Below, piece by piece: positions 1-8,511 of a DNA stretch of 64,000 nt. The stretch spans positions 2,604,001-2,668,000 of the forward strand of contig NC_005027.1 in the NCBI RefSeq assembly GCF_000196115.1. Direction: 5' to 3'. Position 1 is the stretch's first letter. Each line of letters begins with the position of its first letter. The DNA is from Rhodopirellula baltica SH 1. Its GTDB lineage: Bacteria; Planctomycetota; Planctomycetia; Pirellulales; Pirellulaceae. The notes beneath the pieces were generated by a model, which saw nothing but the letters and a program-made list of their open reading frames with translations, searched no databases and was not told the origin of the DNA. The translations under genes were made by a program, and so were the position numbers.

Positions 1-748
1 TTTGCATTGCGGTGACATCCACGCTGCGGGATGACCGCAGACTTCTCGCAATCCGACGAGCAAAGTCATCGTCGGGGCCAAGCATTTGCGAGAGAACCCC
101 GATGACGATCCCGACCATCACAAAGCCACGGTTGCTGGCCAACCCCGCTTGCACCAACCACTTCAGCGGAATTTCCAGCAACGTCGTGCTCGCCGAAACC
201 GGCGCAAGATCCACCGGAACATTCGCACTCGCCGGGACAGCGTGGGTCGTTTCACTTGCGCTTGCATTGGACGTCTTCACCTCACCGAGAGCTGGTGCCT
301 GCTGACGCGCCGCTTCAATTTGTCCACGCAGTGAATCGACCTCACTGAGTGAAAGCACTTTGAGGATCGCCTCGGGTTCCGTTCCGCTGGCGGTTTCGAC
401 TCGCACCTCCGCAACGCCCAAGATGCGATGGAACACGTTTTGTACGAGGTCCACGTTCTGTATTCGAACGACCGGCACGTTGCGTCTGGATTTGAAGAAA
501 ACCCCAGACGTCACGATCAACTCGCCTTGCGTCAACTGATAGCGATAAAACCAGTATCGGATGAATCCAATCATCCCGAACCCCGCGACCATCACCGCGA
601 GAAAGCCATACGCTCCTAAGAACCCGAGCCAGCTTGATTGGGCACCGTTCCAAGCAACCAAGGCAAGAGGAAGGATCGTGCGTTTCAACACCGCGACAGC
701 TTGAAAGATGATCGAAATTGGATGCAGCGGTTTCGGTTCCGATCTCAT
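1..748 (-). CDS. PH-domain membrane protein, YdbT-like (partial)
   Basis: The frame is open from an ATG at 748 to the left window edge, so the C-terminal end is missing (about 249 residues visible). The translated N-terminal part has hydrophobic segments (around FLGAYGFLAVMVAGFGMIGF) followed by a bacterial PH (bPH2) core with the pattern YQLTQGELIVTSGVFFKSRR and VPVVRIQNVDLVQNVFHRIL, typical of YdbT/DUF304 proteins. A further hydrophobic stretch follows near the edge. Its ATG overlaps the stop of the upstream YdbS-like gene (ATGA at 745-748), so the two are probably translationally coupled, as YdbS/YdbT pairs usually are. The function of this family is not well established; a role at the membrane is inferred only. 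Confidence 0.75.
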   Translation of the reverse strand, partial: MRSEPKPLHPISIIFQAVAVLKRTILPLALVAWNGAQSSWLGFLGAYGFLAVMVAGFGMIGFIRYWFYRYQLTQGELIVTSGVFFKSRRNVPVVRIQNVDLVQNVFHRILGVAEVRVETASGTEPEAILKVLSLSEVDSLRGQIEAARQQAPALGEVKTSNASASETTHAVPASANVPVDLAPVSASTTLLEIPLKWLVQAGLASNRGFVMVGIVIGVLSQMLGPDDDFARRIARSLRSSRSVDVTAMQ

Positions 749-1410
749 TCGGTCACCACTTGTTCAGTCGAGACGATCACTTCCCAGTGGCCGCTCGTCA
801 ACGCATCTCGCAATTGATCCGCGGTTTCGGCATTGAGGTTCTCGAGCTGAACCGAAGAGTTCTTCGTTCCCGCGGTGTGAATCACCAACGTCGCCAAAGA
901 ATACATCCGCTGCAAAGGCCCCTGCTCGATGTCGCTGTGTTGCATTCGCGAATGCGGGACCACAATTCGATGTCGCCACCAAACGCCACGGCGAATTTCC
1001 AAACCATGTTCGCTGATCTTCCAAGAGGCACAACGGTGGGCCGCTTTGGGATAGATCCAACCGCCGTAAACGACCGCGGCAAAAAGCACCAGGCAACCAA
1101 ACACAACGCCTGCCAAAACCTCTGGCGTCGCTGGCGAGACGAACAAAGGAACAATCATCCCAATCAGACAAACCACCCCGACGATGACAATGAAGATTCC
1201 GCCGACAAACCTCTCTAAACGAAGAGCTTCCATAGGCAGGGATTGGTAGGACGCGTCGCCATCCACCGTCACCGAACCACTGGGCCGCGTGACCTCCGGT
1301 ACGTCTTGCTGCTCGTTTGCAGCTGCTTCCTCTGCCATTGAATCGACACTGACCGGCGCAGTCTCGACGATTGCTTCATCGCTGGAATTCGGGGCGGGTT
1401 CGGTGTTCAT
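745..1410 (-). CDS. PH-domain membrane protein, YdbS-like
   Basis: 221 residues. Domain order: an acidic, low-complexity N-terminus of about 65 residues, two transmembrane helices (VGGIFIVIVGVVCLIGMIV and VLAGVVFGCLVLFAAVVYGG), then a bPH2 domain with HGLEIRRGVWWRHRIVVPHSR and the motif MQHSDIEQGPLQRMYSLATL, characteristic of YdbS-like DUF304 proteins. The ATG at 1410 is preferred over an in-frame TTG 24 bases upstream; neither has a strong ribosome binding site. It forms a two-gene unit with the YdbT-like gene, joined by a 4-base overlap. The biochemical role is unknown. Confidence 0.8.
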   Translation of the reverse strand: MNTEPAPNSSDEAIVETAPVSVDSMAEEAAANEQQDVPEVTRPSGSVTVDGDASYQSLPMEALRLERFVGGIFIVIVGVVCLIGMIVPLFVSPATPEVLAGVVFGCLVLFAAVVYGGWIYPKAAHRCASWKISEHGLEIRRGVWWRHRIVVPHSRMQHSDIEQGPLQRMYSLATLVIHTAGTKNSSVQLENLNAETADQLRDALTSGHWEVIVSTEQVVTE

Positions 1411-1706
1411 GGGTCGAGTCACTTTGGGGGGCAAGTCGGTCTGACTTGAAATCTCTATAGGTTGTTTTCCAGCGTGCCAAAGCTAGCGGAAGGCTTGTTT
1501 CGCTACACAAATCGCAGTCAACACTCGTCACTCGACGCGATTCCAACACGTCAATGTTCACCGAACAATCTTCCGTGCTTTATCGAAATGCCGGGGTCAT
1601 TCAAGTTGGAGGATGGAACTGGATTGGCTAGACTGAGGTTCCCTCCTGCGGACAATTCCACCAGACCCGCGAACTTCCCCACCTTTAGCCGTTTGAGCAT
1701 CCATTG

Positions 1707-3653
1707 ATGTTCCCCGCGATGCCGTTCGCCCGAGCTCCAATCTGCTGCTTCGTTTTGATTGCGTTGGTTGCTGCGCCGACGCATTCCTTCGGCGATGAAG
1801 ATCCATTCGCCGCGTGGCGAAATGAATATGAAACCGCAATCTATCCGATTTTGGATCAGGCCTGTTCGGAGTGCCATCGGGGCGCGGACGCCGAAGGATT
1901 TGACCTGGAACAATTCGGTGCGAGCGACAAACTGCAAAAGAACGCGACCGTTTGGGAAGAAGTCGCCAAACGCGTGCGACTCAATGAGATGCCACCCGAA
2001 GGAAGCCCGCAGCTCAACGACGAACAAAAGGCTCTCGTCCATCGATGGTTTGATTCGCGACCGGATGACAACGAGTGCGCCAAGCTGGCCAATGAAGAAA
2101 CCCAGGCGTGGTACCGCGGCGTCGTGATGAGCCGCCGGCTGACTCGAACAGAATATCTCAACGCCATCCGAGACTTGGTCGGAATGCCCGTCGACGAATC
2201 CTTGCAGATCCCGTCGGATGGTTCCGGAGGCGAAGGATTCGACACCGCCGGTGACGCCCTTTTTACCTCGGCGTTGCACATCGAACAGTACTTGGCCGTT
2301 GCCAACCAAATCATTACGGATGCTTTGAATTCGGCCGGAAAAGCTTCCTTGGCGGGTGGTTTGTTGACGAACATCGCAAGCGAGGCCGATGCACGCGAAG
2401 CGATCAATCAATTTGCCCGTCGTGCGTGGCGACGCCCCGTCGAGGGATCCGAAGTCGATCGACTGATGACCTTGATGAACGCATCCCAACAATCGGGATT
2501 GCCAATCCGCGAAGCGACCGCTGATGCATTCAAAGCAATCTTGGTGTCACCTCATTTCTTGTTCGTCGTCGAAACCGAATCCGAAGCCGGTGGCGTACAA
2601 CCACTGACGCCGCATCAGATGGCAACTCGGTTGGCATTGTTCCTATGGTCATCCATCCCAGACGAAGCATTGATGTTGGCTGCGGATGCAAACGAACTGG
2701 TGACCGACGAACAGATCATTGCACAAATGCGTCGCATGCTCGCCGACGAACGATCGCGGGCACTGGGAGAGAACTTTGGATTGCAGTGGCTGGGGCTTTC
2801 TCAATTTGAAGGCGAATCCAAACCGGATACGACCCTCTTCCCAGACTTTGACGAACGCTTGGCGGCCGAAATGCGTGAAGAAGCCGTGCGAACGGTGTGG
2901 AATGTATTTCGAGACGATCGTCCGTTGATGGAATTGATCGATGCGGACTCCATCCATGCCAACGCGACATTGGCGTCTTACTACGGCCTGGATGCTTCCG
3001 AACAAGGACTGACGGAGTTTGACGACTCGGAAACGTGGAAACGCATTCCACTCTTGGATCGCCGCCGTGGTGGCGTGATCACTCTCGCCGCCGTGCTGAC
3101 CCGATCATCCTACGGACACCGAACCAGCCCCGTGTTGAGAGGCCGTTGGGTTTTGGAAGAGGTACTCGGCGGGCGAGTGCCTCCTCCACCTCCAGGGGTT
3201 CCCGCTTTGGAAGAGGCCGAGGCAGACCACGCAGCCACCCTTCGCGAACAACTCGAAATTCACCGCAAGGACCCTCAGTGTGCCGCGTGCCACAACCGCA
3301 TGGACCCAATCGGTTTTGGCCTCGAAAATTTTGACGCGATCGGTCGTTGGCGAACCGAACAAGACGGTCAATCGATTGACTCCAGCGGCAAACTTCCTTC
3401 AGGGGAAACGTTCTCCGGCCCCGAAGAGCTGAAACAATTGTTGTTACGACGAAGCGGTGAATTCAAGAAGCACTTCGTCAAGAAACTGTACGGCTTCGCT
3501 CTGGGCCGGTCGCTCAATAAGTTTGACAATTGTGTCGTCGATGAATCGTTGGAAGCGTTGGATAACAATGAGCAACGCGCCACAGTGATCCTGGAAACCA
3601 TCGTGACCAGTTATCCATTTCGCAATCGTTATTTCAAACCTGCCAACCCATAG
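1707..3653 (+). CDS. Planctomycete DUF1587/1592/1588/1585 haem protein
   Basis: 648 residues from the ATG at 1707 (a TTG directly before it is a less likely start). A signal peptide covers about residues 1-30. A PSCyt1-type cytochrome segment follows with CSECH (C53, C56, H57), then DUF1587-like sequence (RRLTRTEYLNAIRDLVG), the long DUF1592/1588 region, and a second haem-binding motif CAACHNRMDPIGFG near residue 525 in the DUF1588/1585 part. The architecture is standard for the family of planctomycete periplasmic proteins that almost always pairs with a DUF1552 protein, which lies 15 bases downstream. Electron transfer or oxidation of an unknown substrate is inferred from the two CxxCH motifs; no substrate is established. 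Confidence 0.88.
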   Translation: MFPAMPFARAPICCFVLIALVAAPTHSFGDEDPFAAWRNEYETAIYPILDQACSECHRGADAEGFDLEQFGASDKLQKNATVWEEVAKRVRLNEMPPEGSPQLNDEQKALVHRWFDSRPDDNECAKLANEETQAWYRGVVMSRRLTRTEYLNAIRDLVGMPVDESLQIPSDGSGGEGFDTAGDALFTSALHIEQYLAVANQIITDALNSAGKASLAGGLLTNIASEADAREAINQFARRAWRRPVEGSEVDRLMTLMNASQQSGLPIREATADAFKAILVSPHFLFVVETESEAGGVQPLTPHQMATRLALFLWSSIPDEALMLAADANELVTDEQIIAQMRRMLADERSRALGENFGLQWLGLSQFEGESKPDTTLFPDFDERLAAEMREEAVRTVWNVFRDDRPLMELIDADSIHANATLASYYGLDASEQGLTEFDDSETWKRIPLLDRRRGGVITLAAVLTRSSYGHRTSPVLRGRWVLEEVLGGRVPPPPPGVPALEEAEADHAATLREQLEIHRKDPQCAACHNRMDPIGFGLENFDAIGRWRTEQDGQSIDSSGKLPSGETFSGPEELKQLLLRRSGEFKKHFVKKLYGFALGRSLNKFDNCVVDESLEALDNNEQRATVILETIVTSYPFRNRYFKPANP

Positions 3654-3668
3654 ACCGTTAGGTTGATC

Positions 3669-5054
3669 ATGCAAAAGCCCATTCCTCGTCGTCGCTTCCT
3701 TCGTGGCAGCGGAGTCTTGCTGGGACTGCCGTGGATGGCATCCATGGCAGAAACCATGGCCGCTGCCAAACCGGATGCATCGGGTTCGCAAAATGGCGAT
3801 CCGCAACCGCCACTTCGCACCGCGTTTTTGTATTTCCCCAATGGAGTCTGGGAGAAAGATTGGGTGCCCCAGTCCGAAGGAACCGACTACGAATTGTCAC
3901 CCTCGCTCGAACCGCTGGCGGACTTGAAGGATGACTTTCTCGTACTCTCAGGACTCGACAAAAAACACTCGCACGGTGGCGACGGTCACTACGCCAAAAC
4001 AGCCAACTACTTAACGGGCATGCCGGTCGCAAAAACCACTGGCAAAGACATCAGCAGTGGCGGCATCTCGATTGACCAATTGATCGCGGCAAAGGTCGGC
4101 AACCAGACACCGTTGCCGTCGCTGGAGTTGGGCATCGATCCGGTGATCAGCGGAATCGACAGCAACGTTGGCTACACGCGTTTGTACGGATCACATATCT
4201 CATGGCAATCGCCAACCCGCCCGATTGCAAAAGCGATTAATCCTCGCGTGGTCTACGAACGTCTGTTTGGTAAGCGGATGAAGACCAGCACACCAGAAGC
4301 AAGGTCTTATCAGAACTTGCTGGACTACGTGCTGGAAGACGCTCGTTTGGTTCGCGGCAAACTCAGCCGCGACGATCAGTTCAAGATGGACGAGTATTTG
4401 GATTCGGTCCGTGAAGTGGAGAAGCGGATTGAGTTTGCCACCCGTGACCAAAGCCACCGAGAACGATTCGAAGCAGAACGTGATCGCATTGCGAGCGGTC
4501 ACGCACTGGAAATTCCCGAGACCGGAACTCCGGGCGACTTTCGACAGCACATTGACTTGATGCTGGACATGATGGTGCTCGCTTTCCAAACCGATTCGAC
4601 TCGAGTCGCGACGTTCATGTTCGCCAACGATGTGTCGGGGCGTTCATTCAGCTTCCTCGACGGAGTTCATGGCGGGCACCATGAGCTATCGCACCACGAG
4701 AACAAAGAAGAAAAGATCGCTCAATATCAACTCATCAACCGTTGGCACACCGAACAATTCGCTCGGATGCTGCGGAAGATGAAAGCGGTCAAGGAAGGCG
4801 AGTCAACGCTGCTCGACAACAGCATGATCATGTTCGGCAGCAGCTTCTCCGACGGCAACCGTCACGACCCTGACAACCTGCCGTTGCTGCTGGCCGGTCG
4901 CGGCGGCGGCACGATCCAGCCCGGTCGTCACATCGCTGCCCAAGACCAAGTCCCGGTCTGCAACTTGTATTTGTCGATGGCCAAACGCTACGGATTGGAC
5001 CTCGAACGATTCGGCGACAGCGAGGCAGAACTGACCGAATTGGCAGGAACCTGA
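3669..5054 (+). CDS. DUF1552 family Tat-exported protein
   Basis: 461 residues. The N-terminus MQKPIPRRRFLRGSGVLLG carries a twin-arginine signal (RRRFLRG), so export in a folded state is likely. The body matches DUF1552 planctomycete proteins: TAFLYFPNGVW, LSGLDKKHSHGGDGHY, and DNSMIMFGSSFSDGNRHDPDNLP near the C-terminus, a pattern related to DUF1501 and sulfatase-like folds. It follows the DUF1592 gene by 15 bases and is almost certainly co-transcribed with it. The ATG at 3669 is chosen; a TTG six bases upstream is possible. No catalytic function is established for the family. The repeat array begins 12 bases after the stop codon. Confidence 0.88.
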   Translation: MQKPIPRRRFLRGSGVLLGLPWMASMAETMAAAKPDASGSQNGDPQPPLRTAFLYFPNGVWEKDWVPQSEGTDYELSPSLEPLADLKDDFLVLSGLDKKHSHGGDGHYAKTANYLTGMPVAKTTGKDISSGGISIDQLIAAKVGNQTPLPSLELGIDPVISGIDSNVGYTRLYGSHISWQSPTRPIAKAINPRVVYERLFGKRMKTSTPEARSYQNLLDYVLEDARLVRGKLSRDDQFKMDEYLDSVREVEKRIEFATRDQSHRERFEAERDRIASGHALEIPETGTPGDFRQHIDLMLDMMVLAFQTDSTRVATFMFANDVSGRSFSFLDGVHGGHHELSHHENKEEKIAQYQLINRWHTEQFARMLRKMKAVKEGESTLLDNSMIMFGSSFSDGNRHDPDNLPLLLAGRGGGTIQPGRHIAAQDQVPVCNLYLSMAKRYGLDLERFGDSEAELTELAGT

Positions 5055-5066
5055 TTCGGCACCACT

Positions 5067-5141
5067 CACCGTAGCCGGATTCGCCAAGAATTCGGACGCG
5101 TCCCAACTGAAACATCTGAATTCTGCCGACTCCAACCACGG
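5067..5141. repeat. Palindromic repeat A, copy 1
   Basis: About 75 bases. Left arm GGATTCGCCAAGAATTC (5077-5093) pairs with right arm GAATTCTGCCGACTCC (5118-5133); the loop holds the palindrome GGACGCGTCC. It starts the A-B-A-B-A array that lies between two convergent genes. Confidence 0.85.
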
Positions 5142-5154
5142 ACTAACTAGCCAC

Positions 5155-5275
5155 GTAGGCCAGGTCTCACCTGGCAACCAAGCCGATGCTTTGGAACAAA
5201 GCGAGGCGTTTTAGCATTCATCCGCGAGTTCGCGAGGCTCCGTCCATTCACCTCGCCAGGTGGAACCTGGCCTAC
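5155..5275. repeat. Palindromic repeat B, copy 1
   Basis: 121 bases bounded by the inverted ends GTAGGCCAGGT and ACCTGGCCTAC. Inside are three mini-hairpins: CCAGGT-CTC-ACCTGG at the left, GCTTTG-GAA-CAAAGC in the middle and CCAGGT-GGA-ACCTGG at the right. Confidence 0.9.
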
Positions 5276-5301
5276 GTCGATGTCCACTGAAAGCCGTCAC
5301 G

Positions 5302-5375
5302 CACCGTAGCCGGATTCGCCAAGAATTCGGTCGCGTTCCAACTAAAACATCTGAATTCTGCCGAATCCAACCACG
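5302..5375. repeat. Palindromic repeat A, copy 2
   Basis: Close match to copy 1, with arms GGATTCGCCAAGAATTC and GAATTCTGCCGAATCC. It is separated from the B copy before it by a short conserved linker (GTCCACTGAAAGCCGTCACG). Confidence 0.85.
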
Positions 5376-5389
5376 AACTAACTAGCCGC

Positions 5390-5509
5390 GTAGGCCAGGT
5401 TGTACCTGGCATCCAGCCGATGCTTTGGAACAAAGCGAGGCGGTTTGATCAGCGTACTCGATTTCGCGGTGCACCGGCCAATCACCTCGCCAGGTGGAAC
5501 CTGGCCTAC
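5390..5509. repeat. Palindromic repeat B, copy 2
   Basis: 120 bases with the same outer inverted ends and three mini-hairpins. The left triloop is TGT rather than CTC, while the six-base arms are unchanged. Confidence 0.9.
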
Positions 5510-5535
5510 GTCGACGTCCGCAGAAAGCCGCCACG

Positions 5536-5608
5536 CACCGTCGTTGAATTCGCCAAGAATTCGGACGCGTCCCAACTGAAACGTCTGAATTCTGGCGAGT
5601 CCAGCGAC
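5536..5608. repeat. Palindromic repeat A, copy 3
   Basis: Third A unit, with left arm GAATTCGCCAAGAATTC and right arm GAATTCTGGCGAGTCC. It ends 19 bases before the stop codon of the convergent pseudopilin gene. Confidence 0.8.
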
Positions 5609-5626
5609 ACGTCGAATGCTCTCGAT

Positions 5627-6535
5627 TCAAAGGGCCCCGTCTTTGGGATCGATCAGACTGCGGAACAACTCGCCATCGACGCTGGACGTAAGAAACCCCG
5701 TCGATCCATCCAACCGCGAAAACAGGGCGCCGCCTGGATGAGCCGATCCCCAGTTGTCCATGTAACGCGCGCCGGGGCCATCTCGTTCGATCAACAAACC
5801 ACTTCGCACGGTTCCGTTGCTACCGCCACTGAAGATCGGTTCGTCGTAATACCAACTCGTTTCCGTTTGAATGATCGGGTCGAATGCTTTCTCCCCCGTC
5901 CCTAACGTGTTGCTCAGTCCGTCCGCAATCGCACTGAGCCGCTGGGCGTCAGGGAAGTTCAACATCACTCGGCGGTTGCCAGCGTAGTCCGTCTTGGCCC
6001 ACGCCCGACCGCCCCCAGAATATCTGCCGTACGAATCATCTCGTGGGACCAAGGGATCTGCCCGCGAGCGACTGGGGCAACGGAACAGCGGCCCAGCGGA
6101 TTCGACCTGAACATTCTGGTACGCTTCCCCTTGTTCCAGCGATGGCAGAATCGCATAGGCCCAGCACCCCGTTTGTTGTGTCGGCGAGGCTCCCGGTTGG
6201 CCGACTCCCCACCAGAATTGATGGTCAACCGCAAAGGTATAGGTGCCAACCCGAATCGGTTTGCCCGATGCAGAGGTGACGGTGCACTTGCCATCATCAC
6301 CGCCATTGCTGGGAAGGTACTCATGCTTGGCAGCGTGCATTTGAATGCCGAGCGCAAGTTGCCGCTGTTGATTCATGCACTGAGTCCGCCGGGCTGACTC
6401 GCGTGCATTCTGAACCGCTCCGGTGAACAACGACACCAGCAAGCCTATAATCGCCAATACGATCAGCAGTTCGATCAAGGTAAAGCCGCGGCGAACGTTC
6501 GTGATGCGTCCCGGTTCGAAATGAGATTGGTTCAT
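5627..6535 (-). CDS. DUF1559 pseudopilin-like protein
   Basis: 302 residues. The N-terminus carries a type IV pilin/type II pseudopilin methylation motif, RRG|FTLIELLIVLAIIGLL, with cleavage expected after G17 and the conserved glutamate at mature position 5. The ending of the hydrophobic helix (GAVQNARESARRTQCMNQQ) and the later motif DGLSNTLGTGEKAF are typical of the greatly expanded planctomycete DUF1559 family, as is the WYYDEP segment. It should be processed by a prepilin peptidase and anchored at the inner membrane. It stands alone, flanked by repeat array A/B on one side and a single B repeat upstream. Its role is unknown; surface fibre or secretion functions are inferred. Confidence 0.88.
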   Translation of the reverse strand: MNQSHFEPGRITNVRRGFTLIELLIVLAIIGLLVSLFTGAVQNARESARRTQCMNQQRQLALGIQMHAAKHEYLPSNGGDDGKCTVTSASGKPIRVGTYTFAVDHQFWWGVGQPGASPTQQTGCWAYAILPSLEQGEAYQNVQVESAGPLFRCPSRSRADPLVPRDDSYGRYSGGGRAWAKTDYAGNRRVMLNFPDAQRLSAIADGLSNTLGTGEKAFDPIIQTETSWYYDEPIFSGGSNGTVRSGLLIERDGPGARYMDNWGSAHPGGALFSRLDGSTGFLTSSVDGELFRSLIDPKDGAL

Positions 6536-6571
6536 GGCGAGTCCTCAATGATAGTTCAGGGTCGAAGCAAC

Positions 6572-6692
6572 GTAGGCCAGGTTTCACCTGGCAACCAAGC
6601 CGATGCTTTGGAACAAAGCGAGGCGGTTTGGCCCGCTTTCTCGAGTCCGCATGGATTCGGCCAGCAACCTTGCCAGGTGGAACCTGGCCTAC
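6572..6692. repeat. Palindromic repeat B, copy 3 (isolated)
   Basis: 121 bases, left triloop TTC, same arms and inverted ends as the other B copies. It has no adjacent A unit. It lies between the start of the pseudopilin gene and the end of the next minus-strand gene. Confidence 0.88.
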
Positions 6693-6787
6693 AACGTCTG
6701 ATGCTTGAAACCAACGACACCATGCTGTCCAGAAATTAGGCGTGGTGAGGAATGAAATATTGCGTGCGCATGGCTTAATTCCCCCTT

Positions 6788-7978
6788 CTAATTGGATCGT
6801 GGCCAGAATCGGTAGGCGACCAACCCGAGGATCAGGACGACCAACCCGGCATTGAAATAGAAAAACTTGGGTGACTCCGGCGACGGTGCATCCGCTCGAG
6901 CATTGGCCAAACCGTGCTGCTGAATCTTGGCAAGTTGCGCATCCGAATAGGGAACATGAAAGCGTTTCCCATCTTTGATACGCGCCCACTCAGTACCAGC
7001 CGGCCAGGGCGGAATCCACTCAAAGCTGTCAACGTCGATCTCACTAATGTCGAGCATTTCGATCGAGCAGATGTAACCCGATTTTCCATCGGGAGTGACA
7101 GCCCGGTACGTTGCCTTCTTGGGGTATCGAAAACCATCGAACGTCATCAACTCTGAGATGTCGACCTGAAGTGGACCATCGGGATAGCTTTCCCGTCGCT
7201 CAACGAGCAGGAGTTCCGGTTGCGAAGTGAACACGACGTAGGATTGATCCCCTGGGTCGGTTGCTGACATTCGAATTGCTTTTGTATCGGCCTCGTGTTC
7301 GAACCATTCGGTTTGAAGCTTGTCGCCCATTGGAACGAACTCAACGTCATTCGTTCGTTCAGTTCCATTGATCAAAGCAACATCGTTAACAAGAAGGCTG
7401 ACGAGTGGGTCTTGATGAAAAGCAGGTAAGAGATGGCCAACGGAAGCATTGCCAAAAGAAGTCACTGCTTTCCTGCCTTCAAAGTCGAATAGCAACTTCC
7501 GAAGAAAACTGTGGCTGGCCCGTCCGTCGGTGCCCTCAAAATAGGTCAGCAACGGATCGTCATCGATGTGAGGTTCGCCCTGGTTCTTCTGATAGTGCAT
7601 CAGACGAACCGGAATGTTCGAGCGATCTGGACTTGGCTTGCCAATGGCAAGCGTCCGCACGCCATTGGCAGCGATGTCCAAGTGCCCCGAGAAAAATGTC
7701 GCGCCACCGTGATCGGTGCGGCTCTCGGTTTCGATCGTGTACCGAAACTCTTTGCCGTAGAAATAGGTGCGAGGCTCCCCCTTCACGCGACGCAGTTCGT
7801 CAGCACTCAATATCCGGTCTTCCGCGCTAGACGACTGAGCTAGCGAACTAGCCGGTGAAAGGCCAAGAAACGCGAGTAGCACCAGGCTTGCTAGGAGGAC
7901 TCTGACGCACGAGCGAACCATTCGACGATCCCATCTTGTCGAATCGTCTTTGTTCGGCATATGAAACGCCCCCACCAT
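6788..7978 (-). CDS. Membrane-anchored exported protein, unknown function
   Basis: About 396 residues from an ATG at 7978 preceded by GGAG at a good distance; further in-frame starts lie at 8038 and 7960. An N-terminal signal or anchor (SCVRVLLASLVLLAFLGLSPASSLA) precedes a globular region of about 330 residues, and a C-terminal helix (FFYFNAGLVVLILGLVAYRFW) ends in a short basic tail, so the protein is probably a periplasmic domain tethered to the inner membrane. No known domain was recognised. The segment around QPELLLVERRESYPDGPLQVD is rich in beta-type sequence. Repeats flank both ends of the gene. Start uncertain. Confidence 0.65.
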   Translation of the reverse strand: MVGAFHMPNKDDSTRWDRRMVRSCVRVLLASLVLLAFLGLSPASSLAQSSSAEDRILSADELRRVKGEPRTYFYGKEFRYTIETESRTDHGGATFFSGHLDIAANGVRTLAIGKPSPDRSNIPVRLMHYQKNQGEPHIDDDPLLTYFEGTDGRASHSFLRKLLFDFEGRKAVTSFGNASVGHLLPAFHQDPLVSLLVNDVALINGTERTNDVEFVPMGDKLQTEWFEHEADTKAIRMSATDPGDQSYVVFTSQPELLLVERRESYPDGPLQVDISELMTFDGFRYPKKATYRAVTPDGKSGYICSIEMLDISEIDVDSFEWIPPWPAGTEWARIKDGKRFHVPYSDAQLAKIQQHGLANARADAPSPESPKFFYFNAGLVVLILGLVAYRFWPRSN

Positions 7979-8271
7979 TTCAAACTCCGCTGCTTCCTCA
8001 GTGGCATCCGAACGCGAACATCTTGCAGCGGACATCAAGGCTCCCTACAGGGCTCTGAACGGCGATGGAACAACCACACCATCCTAAAGAGGGGATCGCT
8101 CAAAATTCAACCCCCTGACTCCAGGACTTCATCCAGGGCTGTTATCTGGCAAACTCCGAAAAACTAGCTATGCCGCGTACCGTCCTCCACCACACCCACA
8201 TCCGGTGAAATTCCAAACAAAGGCTCTGAAGGAGCCCTCGTTGATGGCTCGGACTGGAAGCCTCGAGTCTC

Positions 8272-8390
8272 GTAGGCCAGGTTGTACCTGGCATCCCGCC
8301 AATGCTTTGGAACAAAGCGAGGCGGTTCGCCAGCGTTCTCGAGTTCGCGGAGATCCGGCCAGCCACCCCGCCAGGTGGAACCTGGCCTAC
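8272..8390. repeat. Palindromic repeat B, copy 4
   Basis: 119 bases, left triloop TGT, with both inverted ends intact. It is followed at 27 bases by an A unit, preserving the alternating B-A order. The interval 7979-8271 before it (about 290 bases) shows no gene beyond possible alternative starts of the preceding protein. Confidence 0.9.
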
Positions 8391-8416
8391 GTCGATGTCC
8401 ACTGAAAGCCGTCACG

Positions 8417-8489
8417 CACCGTAGCCGGATTCGCCAAGAATTCGGTCGCGTTCCAACCGAAACATCTGAATTCTGGTAAGTCCAGCGAC
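8417..8489. repeat. Palindromic repeat A, copy 4
   Basis: Left arm GGATTCGCCAAGAATTC is intact; the right arm GAATTCTGGTAAGTCC is degraded. It ends 22 bases before the stop codon of the FecR-type gene. Confidence 0.8.
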
Positions 8490-8511
8490 ACGCACTGGAC
8501 ACCAAGCGACT

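Noticed and set aside
1551-2492. 313-codon open frame on the minus strand
   Set aside because: Overlaps the 5' half of the DUF1592-type gene, whose haem motif and signal peptide are convincing.
5378-5630. Short open frames with the repeated peptide TRPNSWRI (also at 8164 and 14632)
   Set aside because: They are translations of the A/B repeats and not genes; the shared peptide is explained by the repeat DNA.
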